Positions 29,711 to 42,100 of a stretch of DNA of 64,000 nt are shown here, one piece after another. The notes under the pieces were generated by a model. The model saw only the letters and a list, made by a program, of their open reading frames with translations, had not been told where the DNA came from and made no database searches. Origin of the DNA: Manduca sexta (Eukaryota; Arthropoda; Insecta; Lepidoptera; Sphingidae); NCBI RefSeq assembly GCF_014839805.1, contig NC_051128.1:13716466-13780465 (forward strand), written 5' to 3'. Numbering within the stretch: position 1 is the first letter of the stretch; each line of letters opens with the position of its first letter. The translations under genes and the position numbers were made by a program.

Positions 29711-32700
29711 TTATGAAGGTTCCATCCAGCACTGAACTCTTGGGTAGGCGCGAACTCCTCCAACAATCTTGTTCTTCTTGTCCAAGTTTTTCATTCGTTT
29801 CTCGTGCATCACAGCATTGCACAAGGCGCCTTCTATGCAGGTGACCGGTCGATTCCTGCAAAGTCGAAATATTACTAACACTGACCTACATCCTGTATAT
29901 TTGAGGGCTCCTCACTAGCATTTCTAAAATATTTTTTTTTATGTATCGGACCCCGCTGTCAACACCGGGGGAAATCTGGGAGTGGGGTACTAGAATATAC
30001 CGGCTTAGCAACTGCAGCCTGAAGCCCTGCAGGCCTGGAGGAAAGTTTGTAATGAATATCTGGGGAAGAGAAGTGCGTGCGAAGGAAAAGGAACCTTCTT
30101 AGGTTGGGCGGAGGGGAGAAGGACAGGAAAAGTTCGCAAGCCCTCGTAGGCCTCACTGTGTTTTGACAACCAAGAGGAATATACACTGAGCTCTGCGCCT
30201 AGGCCCGCGGTAAATGTCTCCCGTGCATGAGCGTGCATTCGATGTGGAGACCAGTCAAGATAAAAAAATATAGGTACTTGAGACTGGCATTGGAGAGTTT
30301 TATTTCATTGGTAACAATTTTTTTAAGTCGCGTAGGCATAAAAAGATAAGAAAATTAAGTATCTATTGGTACATTTCAAAAACCAAAAAAGATTGTTTAC
30401 ATACAGCGCTTTGCCATTGCAGTTTACTTTATTTTCCGATTGATGTTTCACGCTCGTCGGTCTGTCTTTGCCTCTCAAAGCGAGTTCTGTGAGGTATTTC
30501 TTAATGTAATGTTTTAATTGAATGTTTTCTTTAGCCAGTTTGGCTTTTTCGGTCTTCAGGCACATTGTCTGGACTTTAGCTCTGTTTAGTTTTAACAAGA
30601 ATTTGTCCATCTTACTGTATTCTTTGCATTCGTTCTGCAAAAGTAATAATTGTGTAAGTGTGGTTTCATATTATTTTTTTCATGTAATGGTCGTTACAAG
30701 TGCTGGACATTGCAAGGGCAGAAAAAATAATTTAAACTAGTTCGTAACGAGGTCTTTTTGAGCGTCTGATCATCTAGAACCCAAGTCATATGCTGTATAG
30801 GTATTTAAAAAAAACATACGAGTATGAATGGTAATTATTATTAGGTACCTACTAACTTTTGCTCACAATTTCACCAGTGTGGAATTCGGTTAAGTATTGA
30901 CAAATTGTTAATGAATTATGCACTTAAATCTGCTTCTTGAATCTCTGCGACCATTGGTGAAAAAGGAATGAAAATTCAGTCGGTAGACTTTGAGTTTATC
31001 GCGTTCAGACAGACAGACACGGCGGAAAATCTTTGTTTTATAATATGTAGTGACAGCCATAGATCTTTTTTTTGTCTTTTGTAGAACCGAAATACTTTGA
31101 TGAATTTATTATCTCATTACGTACGATCATAGGGCCATCAAGATTTTCATATTCGTCAGGACCAATTATGTCATTTTCAATTTCGTCAAGTGTTAAAACA
31201 TCGTTTTCAAACTCGTATTTGCGGCATATCTCAGTCATTTGCATTATTTTGTTTAATTTCTCTTTCACTTGTTCGAGGCGCTGCAACAATACATTGTAAA
31301 AAGGTATAATAAACGAGGTAAATAATTTTACTGAAAAGCCAAGAGGAAGCGAATAAGCCTATGCTGGCAGGGTAGTTTGATATACTCAATAACAAGCAAA
31401 CCCTACGGAGCATAAAATTTTTTTTTTTTAAATATCCTGTCATCTTCCAATACCTATAGTTTTCGTCCAATAAATTTATATTACGTACATTTATTGCATC
31501 TTGGCTAGCATTGACCATGATAGTTAGCTTTTCTTCGCCTTTATTCTTCTCGGCGTTCAAATCCTTCTTCATCTGCCAGTACTTCTTGGACAACTCTTCT
31601 TTACGGCTCTGCATGCGAGATAGTTTGCTCTCCATCACATTCGTTGTTTTCAGCCATTCGTTTTGAAGTGTCATTACGGTTTCCTGGATAATATAAGGAG
31701 TTAAAATTATTTTTATTGAGACGTCTGCTGCTACTTTGAAATGCAAAAGAAGTACTTAAATTAAGATAAAAAAAAATGCTTTAATGTTTTACGCTACTTA
31801 CAGTTGCTTGTTGAATTTGTATCTCATTTCTCGCAATATCCCTCTGGTAGAAGTCGTCTTTCTCCCGAAGCGCTTGGTAATGTGCCATAATAGGATTATG
31901 TTGCTCTAGATACGAAGCGTAAACTTCGCGAAGTTTCGACCAATAAGTCTCGATCTCTAGCTGTTTCGGATGACAGAGACTCCGCATTTCTTCCTCATGC
32001 TAGAAGTGAACGATAGCTATAAATGTATATAAAACATACTTATATTTAATACTAGTATTTTAGATTTTAGCTGCTGATCTTTTGTCATTATTTAGTAAGT
32101 CTGTTATTATTTGCCGTCAAGACAAGATCCTCAGAGGAAGCAATAAAAATGTTGAAGTTGTCTCTTCAAAAACCCAATTCAATTGTCTGAGCTTGAAGTG
32201 TGGCATTTCAATAGAATCGTATACAGATCACAAAAAAATACATTTGAAGTTGCGCCCTATGATCGACTAGCTAAGATTATTATATCAGTTTTATATTATA
32301 TACTTTATCAGTTATTACAGAAACGAATTGGTATGTTTAATCATTTATTTCCAATTGGTCATGTCAGGTCTTCCTGTTATTAAGCTGTCGCGCATCGGTG
32401 GGTCCTCGGCTTGCGGCCATGTCGTATGACAGCCGTGACAGACATGTGACAGGTATTGTGGTGTAGCAGTGGTGATACAATACAATTCATAAAATAATAC
32501 GTGGTTTGTTCGATGAAATACAGTGCGATTTTTTCCTGAATATACTCTTTATTTTCCAAGGAAAGAATGTTACAAAAGTTACCGAAAAGTTTTAGCTATT
32601 TATAAATGTATAAATTTAAGTTATAAATAAGTCTGAGACAGAAAATATGTTATTTTTACACAGTTCTCCAATGTGCGACATTTTCTTAGTAAAAATTTAA

Positions 32701-35700
32701 AAAAAAATTCACACTTCAACAAAATAGATGTTCTTTGAAGAGCGTGATTTTTTTAAACATTTTTTTCCTCTTTTGCTTACATTTAGGTTCATTAAAACTT
32801 TACATATCGGCTTTGTATTCTTGACACTAAAGGACGCACCTACGCTCACATAACGAATATTTCATCAATTAAACATATTTTGGCGTAGCGTAGTTTTGAT
32901 CCCTTTTAAACTACGAAGTTAGTGATGCGTGTTGCGTATTATATATGATGCTGCATGAGCCCCGTCCATCATTGTCGAAGACACCGCGACGTGACAATGT
33001 GCTTTGTAAAATATTTTTTTTTATTTTACTGCTTACTGGCTTTAGAAGTATATGTGAGTATTGTAATGCTTTTTATATTGTTATGTAGTAGGTATGTACG
33101 TATATAATATGAGCCCTATATTAAATACTGTCCCGCTGTTGGGCACGAGCCTCTTCTACTACTGTGAAGCATTAGACCTGTGTCCACCACGTTGGCCTAG
33201 TGCAGATTGGCAGACTTCACATGCCCTCAAAATTCCTATAGAGAACTTCTCAGGTATCCAGGTTTAAACAGGCGGTAATTCATAAAGAACACACACACAA
33301 TTTTAAAAAAGTCAGAGGTGCGTGCCCTTGGGCTTTGAACCTGTGGACGCTTGTCTCGGCAGTCCGTTCCACTCCCAATTAGGCTATCGCCGCTTTTAAT
33401 ACCTATATGTCATGATAATTACACTTAAGACATCAGTCCAATTGGAGTTGGGGCTTATGGCTTCCTAACTGTTTGACTTGATTATATTAGTTTTCAATAA
33501 ATTACCTTAGTGGCGTAGTTCACGGCACGACTGCGATGCTGACGATTCGGGTTCGATTCCCAGGTCGGGTAGTGATATTGGGTTTACTCAATATAAGCCA
33601 CGAGTTCGGAAATTGTGCCCGATTTGGCGAGAGGCTCGCCCCCTATCAGACCATTTTTTTTTTTTTTTTTTTTTTCTCCGTGAAAGTCCCTTATTACTAC
33701 CGTCCAGTCTTCGCGGGGGGCGACTGAGCGGTTATGTTGGGGTAACCGTTGCCTTACGACCCGACAATTGAAGCAGCCCGGGACCCTCGGGCGGCGGTCG
33801 GGCCGAGTCCCTAACCAATGAACCTAACCTAAGTCCCTACGCCACGGCCTACCAACTAAAACTCCGCGTTGACCCTCTTCGGCGCATAAGGGACGACTGC
33901 GGGCTTCCCCGAGACAGCAGGTCCGAGTCTTCGTCCGCGGCCGCCCCTACGCGGTGCCGCCTTGCGGCCCGTCTCCTAAATGTGGGGGCTCCTAAGCCCC
34001 TCGCACCGAAGGACGCTCTCAGCGTCAACGGCAGCATGAGGTCAACGCCACACTGCCGTCCATCCCGGGATCAACCGAAAATGTGCAAGAAATGCACAAA
34101 ATGCACTAGGGCGGACAGCCCCTGCTGCCGACGACCCCCTTCGTGGCCCCTATAAGTCGCCTCTTACGACAGGCAGGGTTTACCGTGGTGGTATTCTCCA
34201 AACGCCCCCATTCCACAGGGCGGAAGCCCCCTATCAGACCATAGAACGTAATATGTATACGATGGAAAGTGAGGGTACCAGTTGCGACTCTGCCTATGTT
34301 ATGGGGGATAAAATGTGAAGTGTGTGTGTATAATACAACTGGCGACTAGTTACGCTATTGTTTGTCGATACATACACCTGAACCGCTTAATAGCTATTTT
34401 CTAGCATTATAGCTTTGTGAGCCTTCAGTTTCGCGTTATAAATTTTCCTTCGCTGTCTTTCTGCTCTCTTTCTTACTATTTTTTTTTATATAGTTACAGG
34501 CACTGAAAAATTACCCCACTTCGAAGTATCGTGCACTAAAGTTTAGGCTTTTACTTATTTAACTCCATCTTCCAACTTTTGATCGGCCCAAGCCCCTAAC
34601 TGCATCAAATCTCAACAACAATATAAATATAATAAAAATTTTCACCGTTGTTTACGCTCATTTATTTATCAACAGGCTCTAAATTGCCGTACAGAAGGAG
34701 GCCCAAGAGATTCAGATTTAAAAAATATTTACCAAAAATGTTTAAAAATGCAAAACAAGAACACCACCAGCAGAAATAACGATCAAGAATGGAAAGATTC
34801 ACGTAATTACCAAAAAGATCGCGACAGGGATCGAAATGATGATAATAGGAGAAATAACAGAAATGATTGGAGCGGTACTGACGGCAGGACAGGAACTGCA
34901 GACAGTTGGATAAGCAACAGCAATAATAGGAACAACAATAATGATCGAAATCGCAATGATGGATCCAATAGCCGTAATGATGGAATGCGAAGCAGGTACG
35001 ATGGAATGGTTAATGACGATAGAATGAGTAGCAGAAGTGATAATTATGGAAATCATGACGACCATGGAAGGAACGACCATTTGAATGGGCGAAATGATTT
35101 CCAAACCGGTGAGTTTGATGTAAGTATAATGCTGACGTTTCGAGTAAGCTATAATATACATTCCCGGTCTACGAACCTAACATATATTTTTTTAGGATAT
35201 GTACCAGTATAACGGTTATCGCTCTTCATCACAAAGCCCTCGAAGATATAAACGTGAAAGACGTGTAGATAATACTGGTCAAAGAAGTCAATACAATCCT
35301 AATACACAGAGGAATTCTGGATACGAAGACACGTATAGAAACGAGGAGAAAAACTCAAGCGAAAACAATACAAACACAGACAACAAAGCATGCGCTTTAC
35401 AATGTTTTCTAGAAAACTTGCAAATGGTAAATGGATTATTTGATGTAATCATTTATAAACAAATTGATCTGTCGCGAATTGTTCCATATGAATCATATAC
35501 TTTAAGTGGTTAGACCACTTTGTTATCCATTATACGACAGCCTTGAAAATTTAAAGTGATATAGCCACCCATATAAAGGAGAAGTTAATGTTGCTTGCAT
35601 TTTAAAATCTAAGAAAATTGCTGATGTTTACATATCATACATAGTTATAACATTGTTTTTATATTTGTGTCACACCTAGTTCTATGGATCAATTGTCCCC

Positions 35701-38154
35701 AGTTCTAAAAATATAGATCTTCTTACAGAAGATCTATATTTAGGTACCTAAATATAGTGGTATTTTACTTAACGATATTTTTTTGGATCTGCATGATCTT
35801 TTATCATAATTAATGACTTAAATTAATCTAACGAACTATATTTATTAATAAAAGACAGCGCAAGATGGTATGCCGGACAAATATTTGGTCACTCATGCAA
35901 TAACAAAAAATGTTAAAAACGATGATCTACAAGATTTCCTTCAAGAGTCTATTGATGAATGTTTCCAGATTTTGGAAAATGGTAATTTCTTTTTAATTTT
36001 TTTTATAAGCGTTAATAATGTTTTTATTTCCGCAAGTCACTAAAATAAAATTTGACGAAAGGAAATTTTATAATAATTATAGCAAGTGACAACTTTGATA
36101 AATACCCTAATTAATAGATCATTGGATCATTGGTTGAAGTATTGTTATTTTCGTGAATACCTAGCATTTTAATATAAATTACTTTACAGAGGACAGCGAC
36201 GACAAATGCGAATTCTCTAAAAATCTATTACTGTGCTTATCAGAGAAGGGAAAAGCAAATTGTGACGACTGGAAGGACGATATGCATTTTTAAGGCTTCA
36301 TAAGTGTTGTGCGTTCCATCATCATCATCAACCGCAGGATGTCCACTACTAAACAAAGGCCCCCCTCAAAGATTTCCAGATCGACCTATTGGAAGCGGCC
36401 CGCATCCAGCGACCTCTTGCGTCTTTCATTCAGCTAGCTGTCCACCTCGTGTGTGGACGCTGCGCTTGCTTAGTGTGTTTACTTTGTAATAATATTTTGT
36501 ATCAATAAAGTTGCACTGCTTCACACTTTCTTTTTTTTTTTTTTTACAAAAAATAATTTCGTCCGTAGTTAGAAATTGTATAGTAAAATTGGCATATTTC
36601 GATAATCACTATGTTATTTTTTATACACTATGTTACTTATAACCTTCCAAAAAATTTCATACTGTACTGTGTTTTATGTATAATAAAATATATACTGCAA
36701 TATGAGTACTCATACATTATAGTGATGTATTAAATTTTACGTCATATTTCTACAATATCTTATTTTAGTCTGGTTTGTCTATTTTTTATGACGTAAATAA
36801 TATTATTCCATTTATTTTATAATGAAGATCCTATTAAAATATTGATTCCGTGCATCTCCTCCTAAAGTACACATCATTTTAATTTGCAACGGACAATTTA
36901 ATGAGGTTCATTTTGGTTATTTAAATGTTTCAAAAAGACCTATATTTATTTTTAAAGTAATTATTCCTAAATCTTGGCATACTTAAGGCCCTTTGCTCGG
37001 GAATGGGCCTTAACTCTGGGGATTTACTTACCTCTAGCTTAGCATCATTTTTTGCCGTAGCCATTTCTAACTCTTTATGTTTTTTGTACGCTATGAAATC
37101 GCGGTCTTGTATATATTTTATTAGAATCAGCTTGAACTCTGATCTCTCCTGACTATCTGATATGTCTATTTCTTCCTTCTCCCAATTTTCAAGGAGAGTA
37201 TTTTTCTGAAAATCGTACTCAGTTTGGAGTTTATCAAGCCGTTGAGAACCTATACCTGTGTACAAATATAGAAGTAACACCACCTATTATTTTATATTCT
37301 TGAATATTCGCTATAATTTTCGCTATAATTTAGAAATTGATTTTGCTCCACTAATTCCTTCTAAGTAAGGAAGTATAATGATATTAATTCAAAATAGTAA
37401 AATGTTTAAATAATATAAAAAAATTAAACTGACTTAAGAAATAGCTGACGTTTTCTGTATGCGCTTGGAACGCGCGTCGATGTTGCTCGTCCGAATCTTC
37501 CAGAGCTTGCATCAGTGATTTTAGAAGCCGGTCTTTTCGTTCCATTATGAAGTTAAAGCTGCTTACCATACCCTAAACGAAAATGTGTAGGATTAAATGT
37601 AAACAGAACATACTTTTTCTGGCTACGTTAATATTTGTTAATAACGCCATAGAGAGGTTTTTATCTAGTTTAGTATTTAGCTAATATTATTATTCTGGGT
37701 AAGTTGACACCGATGTAATAATAAATAGGTAGATATTAAATATTTTTGTGCAGTTACCTGTATATCCAAAGCCATCTGTTTGCATTTTATTTTGCGTAAA
37801 ATATATCTCCATTCTTGGTTAATCTTTGCTGTGTTCATACGAGAGTACGCCTCTTCTTTATCAAGTTTGTTCTGGAAAATAAAATATCTATACATACTAA
37901 TAACACGAAATAATTATAGAAACGGGTACATTCGTTTTCCCTTTTTTTATTTTCGTTTGGTTCATGATGATCTTTCCTTGAGTGAATGAATATATTATGT
38001 ACGTAAACTTTATAGATACCTTTATAAACCGTGCTATCAACTCCTGCTTGCGTCTCCGAGCTTCTTCTTCCATGTCAGCTCGATGTTGAAGGTAACGAGC
38101 ACGTTCCTCATCAGACATGCGAGCTAACTTGTTCACTTTGCTTTTCTTCGGCAT
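29711..38154 (-). CDS. DRC2: Dynein regulatory complex subunit 2 (CCDC65), 9 exons
   Basis: DRC2 forms the DRC1/2/4 coiled-coil base plate of the nexin-dynein regulatory complex, which links outer doublets and controls beating in motile cilia and sperm flagella. Exons (minus strand, 5' to 3'): 38154-38020, 37871-37758, 37572-37434, 37255-37032, 31999-31802, 31683-31489, 31280-31125, 30634-30405, 29855-29711. All phases agree, giving 511 residues (human CCDC65 484). It starts MPKKSKVNKLARMSDEER. INQEWRYILRKIKCKQM matches human INTQWRTVLREVKTREL (NYD-SP28 region), ETYWSKLREVYASYLEQHNP falls mid-rod, MDKFLLKLNRAKVQTM lies near the end and RPVTCIEG is in the tail. Nearly all of it is predicted coiled coil; there is no membrane segment. 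Intron 4 (37031-32000, ~5 kb) carries an OBP gene on the other strand. The start is divergent from DRC10. In insects motile cilia are few, so expression is probably testis and chordotonal neurons (inference). Confidence 0.92.
29938..30240 (-). mobile_element. Repeat copy in DRC2 intron 8, inverted relative to 55010-55310
   Basis: Read on the minus strand it shows the same order as 55010-55310: a 'cgaatgcacgctcatgcacg'-like start, a 'tgtatattc' region, a pyrimidine-rich middle and an end with 'ccccggtgttgac' next to 'ggggtccg'. No coding capacity. Confidence 0.6.
32997..36293 (+). CDS. Odorant-binding protein, OBP59a type, nested in DRC2 intron 4
   Basis: Insect OBPs are secreted carriers in sensillum lymph; Drosophila Obp59a is needed for humidity responses. 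Exons: 32997-33053, 34676-35119, 35196-35426, 35855-35981, 36190-36293; phases agree (about 320 residues). Exon 1 is a signal peptide (MCFVKYFFLFYCLLALEVY). Exon 2 gives NCRTEGGPRDSDLKNIYQKC, the conserved OBP59a-like start, then a long Asn/Arg/Asp/Ser-rich low-complexity insertion of about 170 residues. Exons 3-5 give CALQC (C-x3-C), then C after about 42 residues, C-x12-C and C-x8-C (CEFSKNLLLC), which is the PBP/GOBP cysteine signature; one more Cys follows. Extra Cys residues make it atypical. An alternative exon 3 donor at 35445 would add six residues in frame. Length and Asn-richness are unusual for an OBP. It is transcribed against DRC2. Confidence 0.87.
33120..33400 (+). mobile_element. 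Lepidopteran retroelement/SINE 3' segment in OBP intron 1
   Basis: Motifs such as 'ttgggcacgagcctcttcta', 'ggcctagtgcagattggcag', 'tagagaacttctcaggtat' and 'gtcagaggtgcgtgccc' form a pattern common in moth genomes. The last part is shared with 6113-6210 here. Confidence 0.65.
33505..34336 (+). mobile_element. tRNA-derived SINE split by a nested retroelement
   Basis: The left half (33505-33654) has a tRNA-like head with A-box-like 'tggcgtagttcacgg' and B-box 'ggttcgattccc', then 'caggtcgggtagtgatattg'. The right half (34226-34336) carries a typical tail ('accagttgcgactctgccta', 'gggggataaaatgtgaag'); a related tail occurs near 54240-54310. The insertion at 33655-34225 interrupts it. Confidence 0.75.
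33655..34225 (-). mobile_element. 5'-truncated non-LTR retroelement with 17-bp target duplication
   Basis: GCCCCCTATCAGACCAT occurs exactly at 33638-33654 and again at 34226-34242, flanking the insertion. The element begins on the plus strand with a poly-T run, so its poly-A tail lies on the minus strand and its sense strand is minus. The GC-rich body reads 'ctgcctgtcgtaagaggcga' in sense, typical of 3' regions of moth R1/Jockey-like elements (clade inferred). A related copy is at 52290-52575. No intact ORF. Confidence 0.85.
35709..35741. repeat. Perfect 15-bp hairpin in OBP intron 3
   Basis: Arms 35709-35723 and 35727-35741 (AAATATAGATCTTCT and its reverse complement) flank a TAC loop, the same loop as in the hairpin at 4449. 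Confidence 0.85.
36300..36485 (+). mobile_element. Retroelement 3' fragment in the OBP 3' flank
   Basis: 'catcatcatcatcaaccgca', 'ggatgtccactactaaacaa' and 'ctattggaagcggcccgca' form a widespread lepidopteran repeat. It starts seven bases after the OBP stop codon, so the OBP 3' UTR probably contains it. An AATAAA at about 36504 follows. Confidence 0.65.
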
Positions 38155-39136
38155 TATGATGCTAATCTGATGATAATAAAATTATATTAATTAAGAGCTA
38201 TGAGTAAAACGGCTTTTAAAAATGTACCAAAAGATCAGGGACTAGCAGAGATGGCTTTCTACAATCTTTACTGCTTATAGAATACAAAAAAAATAGATCC
38301 TAACGATATATCGCTAAGGTATGTCATTCCCATAAATAACGTTAGCGTTAACGATTTTAAGAACGCATCTTCTTATCGTCTTAAAACTTTTCGCAAGGTT
38401 AAATCGAATTGTAAAATAAGAATACCAAACACACACCTTTTATTTCCACACTCTAAATAACACTAATGAACTCCTATTATGGTGGTACAACTAGAAACAA
38501 TAGATATGTACGAGTGAGTCTAATAGAACTAGCGTAAATGCTAGAGATAAAAGTTATTGAACAAACTAATTGTAACTCGGCAACAGGTTGTAATCACGCG
38601 ATCTTACTGTTAGATACGGTTGATGCTATTATTAGATCATAGAAATGGACAAGGGGACACCCACGTTATTATAAATTGTGTGGGTTGTGTTTAGATCATA
38701 TATTCCATAAAATGTACAATAACAATCTCGAACTTGCGGTTCATAAAATACTACCGTCACAATACGTTTTAAAGCTTTTTATACATTATGAACAACATGA
38801 GGAGCAGACGAGCCTGCTTAGGTATTGAAGCAAGTGGTTATGTTTGTCTAAAATAAGAACACAAAATTAAACAAAACAAAAGAAAACCCCGTTATATTAT
38901 TTTCTTCTAAAATATAGCTCTACAAAGTATTTGCTAAAATATAGTACTGGTTAAAAACTAATTTAGTTATTTCCGTGGCAACCGATGTCAATCAAACTCC
39001 GAATCGATCAAACTCGTCACAACATAATCAAAGAAAATATAATCACTACGTTTTAAATATAATCTGCGGATACAATACGAAAGCAACAATAATTTCAGAC
39101 ATTACTAAACCAGTATCACTTTCTTTACTATAACTA
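38155..39136. promoter_or_regulatory. Shared divergent promoter region of DRC2 and DRC10
   Basis: The 982 bases separate the start codons of two divergently transcribed genes for the same axonemal complex. The best motif is ATTTCCGTGGCAAC at 38970-38983; its reverse complement GTTGCCACGGAAAT is close to an RFX X-box (GTTGCC-AT-GGYAAC). It lies about 150 bases before the DRC10 start. 5' UTR ends are not visible. The rest is AT-rich without recognised repeats. Confidence 0.55.
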
Positions 39137-42100
39137 ATGGACGCGCAATCAGCTGGGACAGTCCAGTCATCGCCGTCTCTTTACTCCGAGAGCTCCAAGA
39201 CTGGCAGCAGTAGGTCTGGCGCTACTGAAGATAAGGAGAAGGAAATAGATCTTACAAAAGATAATGGTTTGTTCGTTAAGAGTTTGTACTACATTCATGC
39301 AACATCGAAAAGTCCTATTTGTATTAATTTAAAAGCCGCTGATGATAATAACTATAATGATCAGTTAGTCACAAAGTATTTAGAACTTACTATTATATAG
39401 TAGATACTACAGTACAGAATCTGTTATAAATAGTTATCAGTAGAATAGCTAGAATTCGGTACTGAGAACGTTTGAAGAACTACTTTGGTAACACAAGTAT
39501 CACTTCTCAATTATTCTTAGCTTTGTGTATTGATACTTAGTTTTGTAACTTGTTTAAATTGAAAATAAAAGTATTTCACGAATTTTTTTGTGGTTTTTAT
39601 ATTATTATTTTCTCCCGACGTTTCGAAGACTTTGCAGCCTTCATGGTCACGGGGGGGACTGAGGTGTTGTTCATCCGTAAAAATCTGTGAAATACTTTTA
39701 TTTTCAATATCTAACATTCACGTAAACATAAGAAATCATTGTTTAAATTGTTTCAACAGCTGCATCACCGGTGGACTTAGAATGTCACATTCAAGCTGAA
39801 AGAATCACGAAGATTCTCGATGAAGCGTTATATAAAGTGAAGCTATCTCTCTGCCTACCCTTACTAGTGCAGGAATATAAGACGTTAAATTCAGTCTTGA
39901 CGATACAGCATATGGATGACCTAATCTTCATCTTCGAACAGTATGACAACCCGCTGTTTTCTGCCAGTCTACTGAATATGGCTGCCATGGAAGATATTAA
40001 GGCAGTGAGTTGACGTAAGATTATTTTGGGGATAAAAAAACTGTATTTGCCTTAAGACTTATTTAGATGGATCAGTTATTGCTATCAATAATCGTAGGCA
40101 ATTATCTGTTAAAAAGATACACCATCTGTAATAAGCATGTAATGTGTACGTACCTAATCTACTCGTAGCAATAATTGCGTGGTACTATTGCTAGCAATAA
40201 TTATTGCGTCTAAATGAACATTTAGATAATATGATTCGTTGATACTCTTAAACATATAAATACGTATATTATTTTTAGGGTGATGTATCGATGAAGAATC
40301 GTTTGAATCCTGAGTTGGGACATCTGCTTTACATCATGAACAGTTATCCAGATTTGGCACCGAAAGTGGAAACGATGATTGAGGAGGTAGCGGAGAGATT
40401 TTTGATATTTTTAGGTACATTACTTACTTAATAGGTTTTTCTAATTCTAGGCATTTATTTTCAGATGAAGGCAGGATATAACCTAGAGGATGTAAGTGGT
40501 TACCGTTTATAGGTATTTTGTACATGCTAAGATTAGTAAATGAAACATAGAATAGATATAAGAGTAGATTTTGTCTATGAATAAGCATTAATATTGAAAA
40601 TCGGAAACCTACTGTTTTTCAGAATAAAAATATGATTTAAATAAAAAGGTAAATATGGAAATAAATAAAACCACTGCTCAATATTTTAATTAGTAGTAGA
40701 TATTATAGTTTAAGTATCTAGTTTATAATTCATAGGAAGGATCATCCCAACCTAGATTGGATTTTCTTCTGGCTCTAGAACAATTTAAAGGTCTGATGAT
40801 ACGGCAAATGGAGATGACGGCTGCCGAAGAACTCACTGCTAAAATTAACACGAGGAAACTAGAAAATTCTAACAAGAATCTGAGTGACAAAATTCAGGGT
40901 AATGTTTTACATGCTCCAATTTATGCAGTATTAATGAAATGCTACACATTCTAATTGTATTTTTTTAGAATACAGTGAAAAGTTGAAAGATGAGAATGAG
41001 CGATTCGAGCAGTCGATGGCTCTCAAAGCAGAGATCATCACCAAGTTGGAGCATGAACTTGCGATGCTTAACTACGACGCCACGGTGAAGCTCAAGAAGA
41101 AAATGTGAATATTGCACCTTTATTTTTTTCAACATCATAGTATGTGAGAGATGGTCTTGGCTATATTAGAAACTTAAGGCGTGGATGTACATAGTTTTGT
41201 TTCGGAGGGTGGCTATGACACCAGCTTTTAGTCTGGATGGAGAAGGGGGGGGGGGGGTCAATTTAATTTCTATTATTTTGCTTAGTGTCAATAGTTTAAT
41301 ACTAGGAGATACATAAAATAGTGCGTAGAATTATTAAATTTGAAGGAGAAGGGGCTCTGTTTTTTGTCTTTGTCCCAGTACGTTCATGCATTACGCTGCA
41401 ATAATATTAAACATATTTGTATTAATTACGTTCCAGATTAGATTCAGAACGCCAGATGGTGCTGGCTACGAGAGCGCATACCGTCAAAAACGAAATGCTT
41501 AAGGAAGAAGAAGTGGAATGCCAGGATGCGTACGAAAACTTGTTAAGGGTACATTTGATCGACGAGAAAAACCAAAGAGCTCGACGGTTGGTGTCTTTGA
41601 CAAATAAAATTAAAAATACTTTCAACAATAATAAACCGACTCTAAAAACCCCTACAATTCAAAAATAATTAAACTTTACACACGCAAGCGATATAATCTT
41701 TTTTCAAATTCGTCTTTTCATGTTTGTATATTATGCATATTGCATATTTTTTTGAAGTCAGTGCCTAATTTAAATAGAACATCGTTTTAATGTAAGTATT
41801 TGTTTGTTACCTATCTTAGCTAACAATTTAAGTAAGGCAAGGAATCCAAAAAAAATGTACTATGTGAAAACGAACTCAAAAATATCATTTAAATCCGACC
41901 ATGAGATAAGAATTATCGCTGAACAGACATGATTTTTTTATGACAAATACAAACCTTCCTTCTTTGGAGTCGGTTAAATTAATATAAATGCCTTGAGGAA
42001 ATGATTTATACCTAATCTTCATTTAAATTACTGTCCACGGTTTTACTAGATATTGATTTAACGTAATACTTACTTACCTATTGTATTCTGTGTAATTATT

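Noticed and set aside
33505..33580. tRNA gene
   Set aside because: A and B boxes are present but no cloverleaf can be closed and a SINE body follows, so it is a tRNA-derived SINE.
34799..35161. 120-residue Ile-rich minus-strand frame
   Set aside because: It is the complement of the Asn/Asp-rich OBP exon 2; repeated AAT/GAT codons give ATT/ATC on the other strand.
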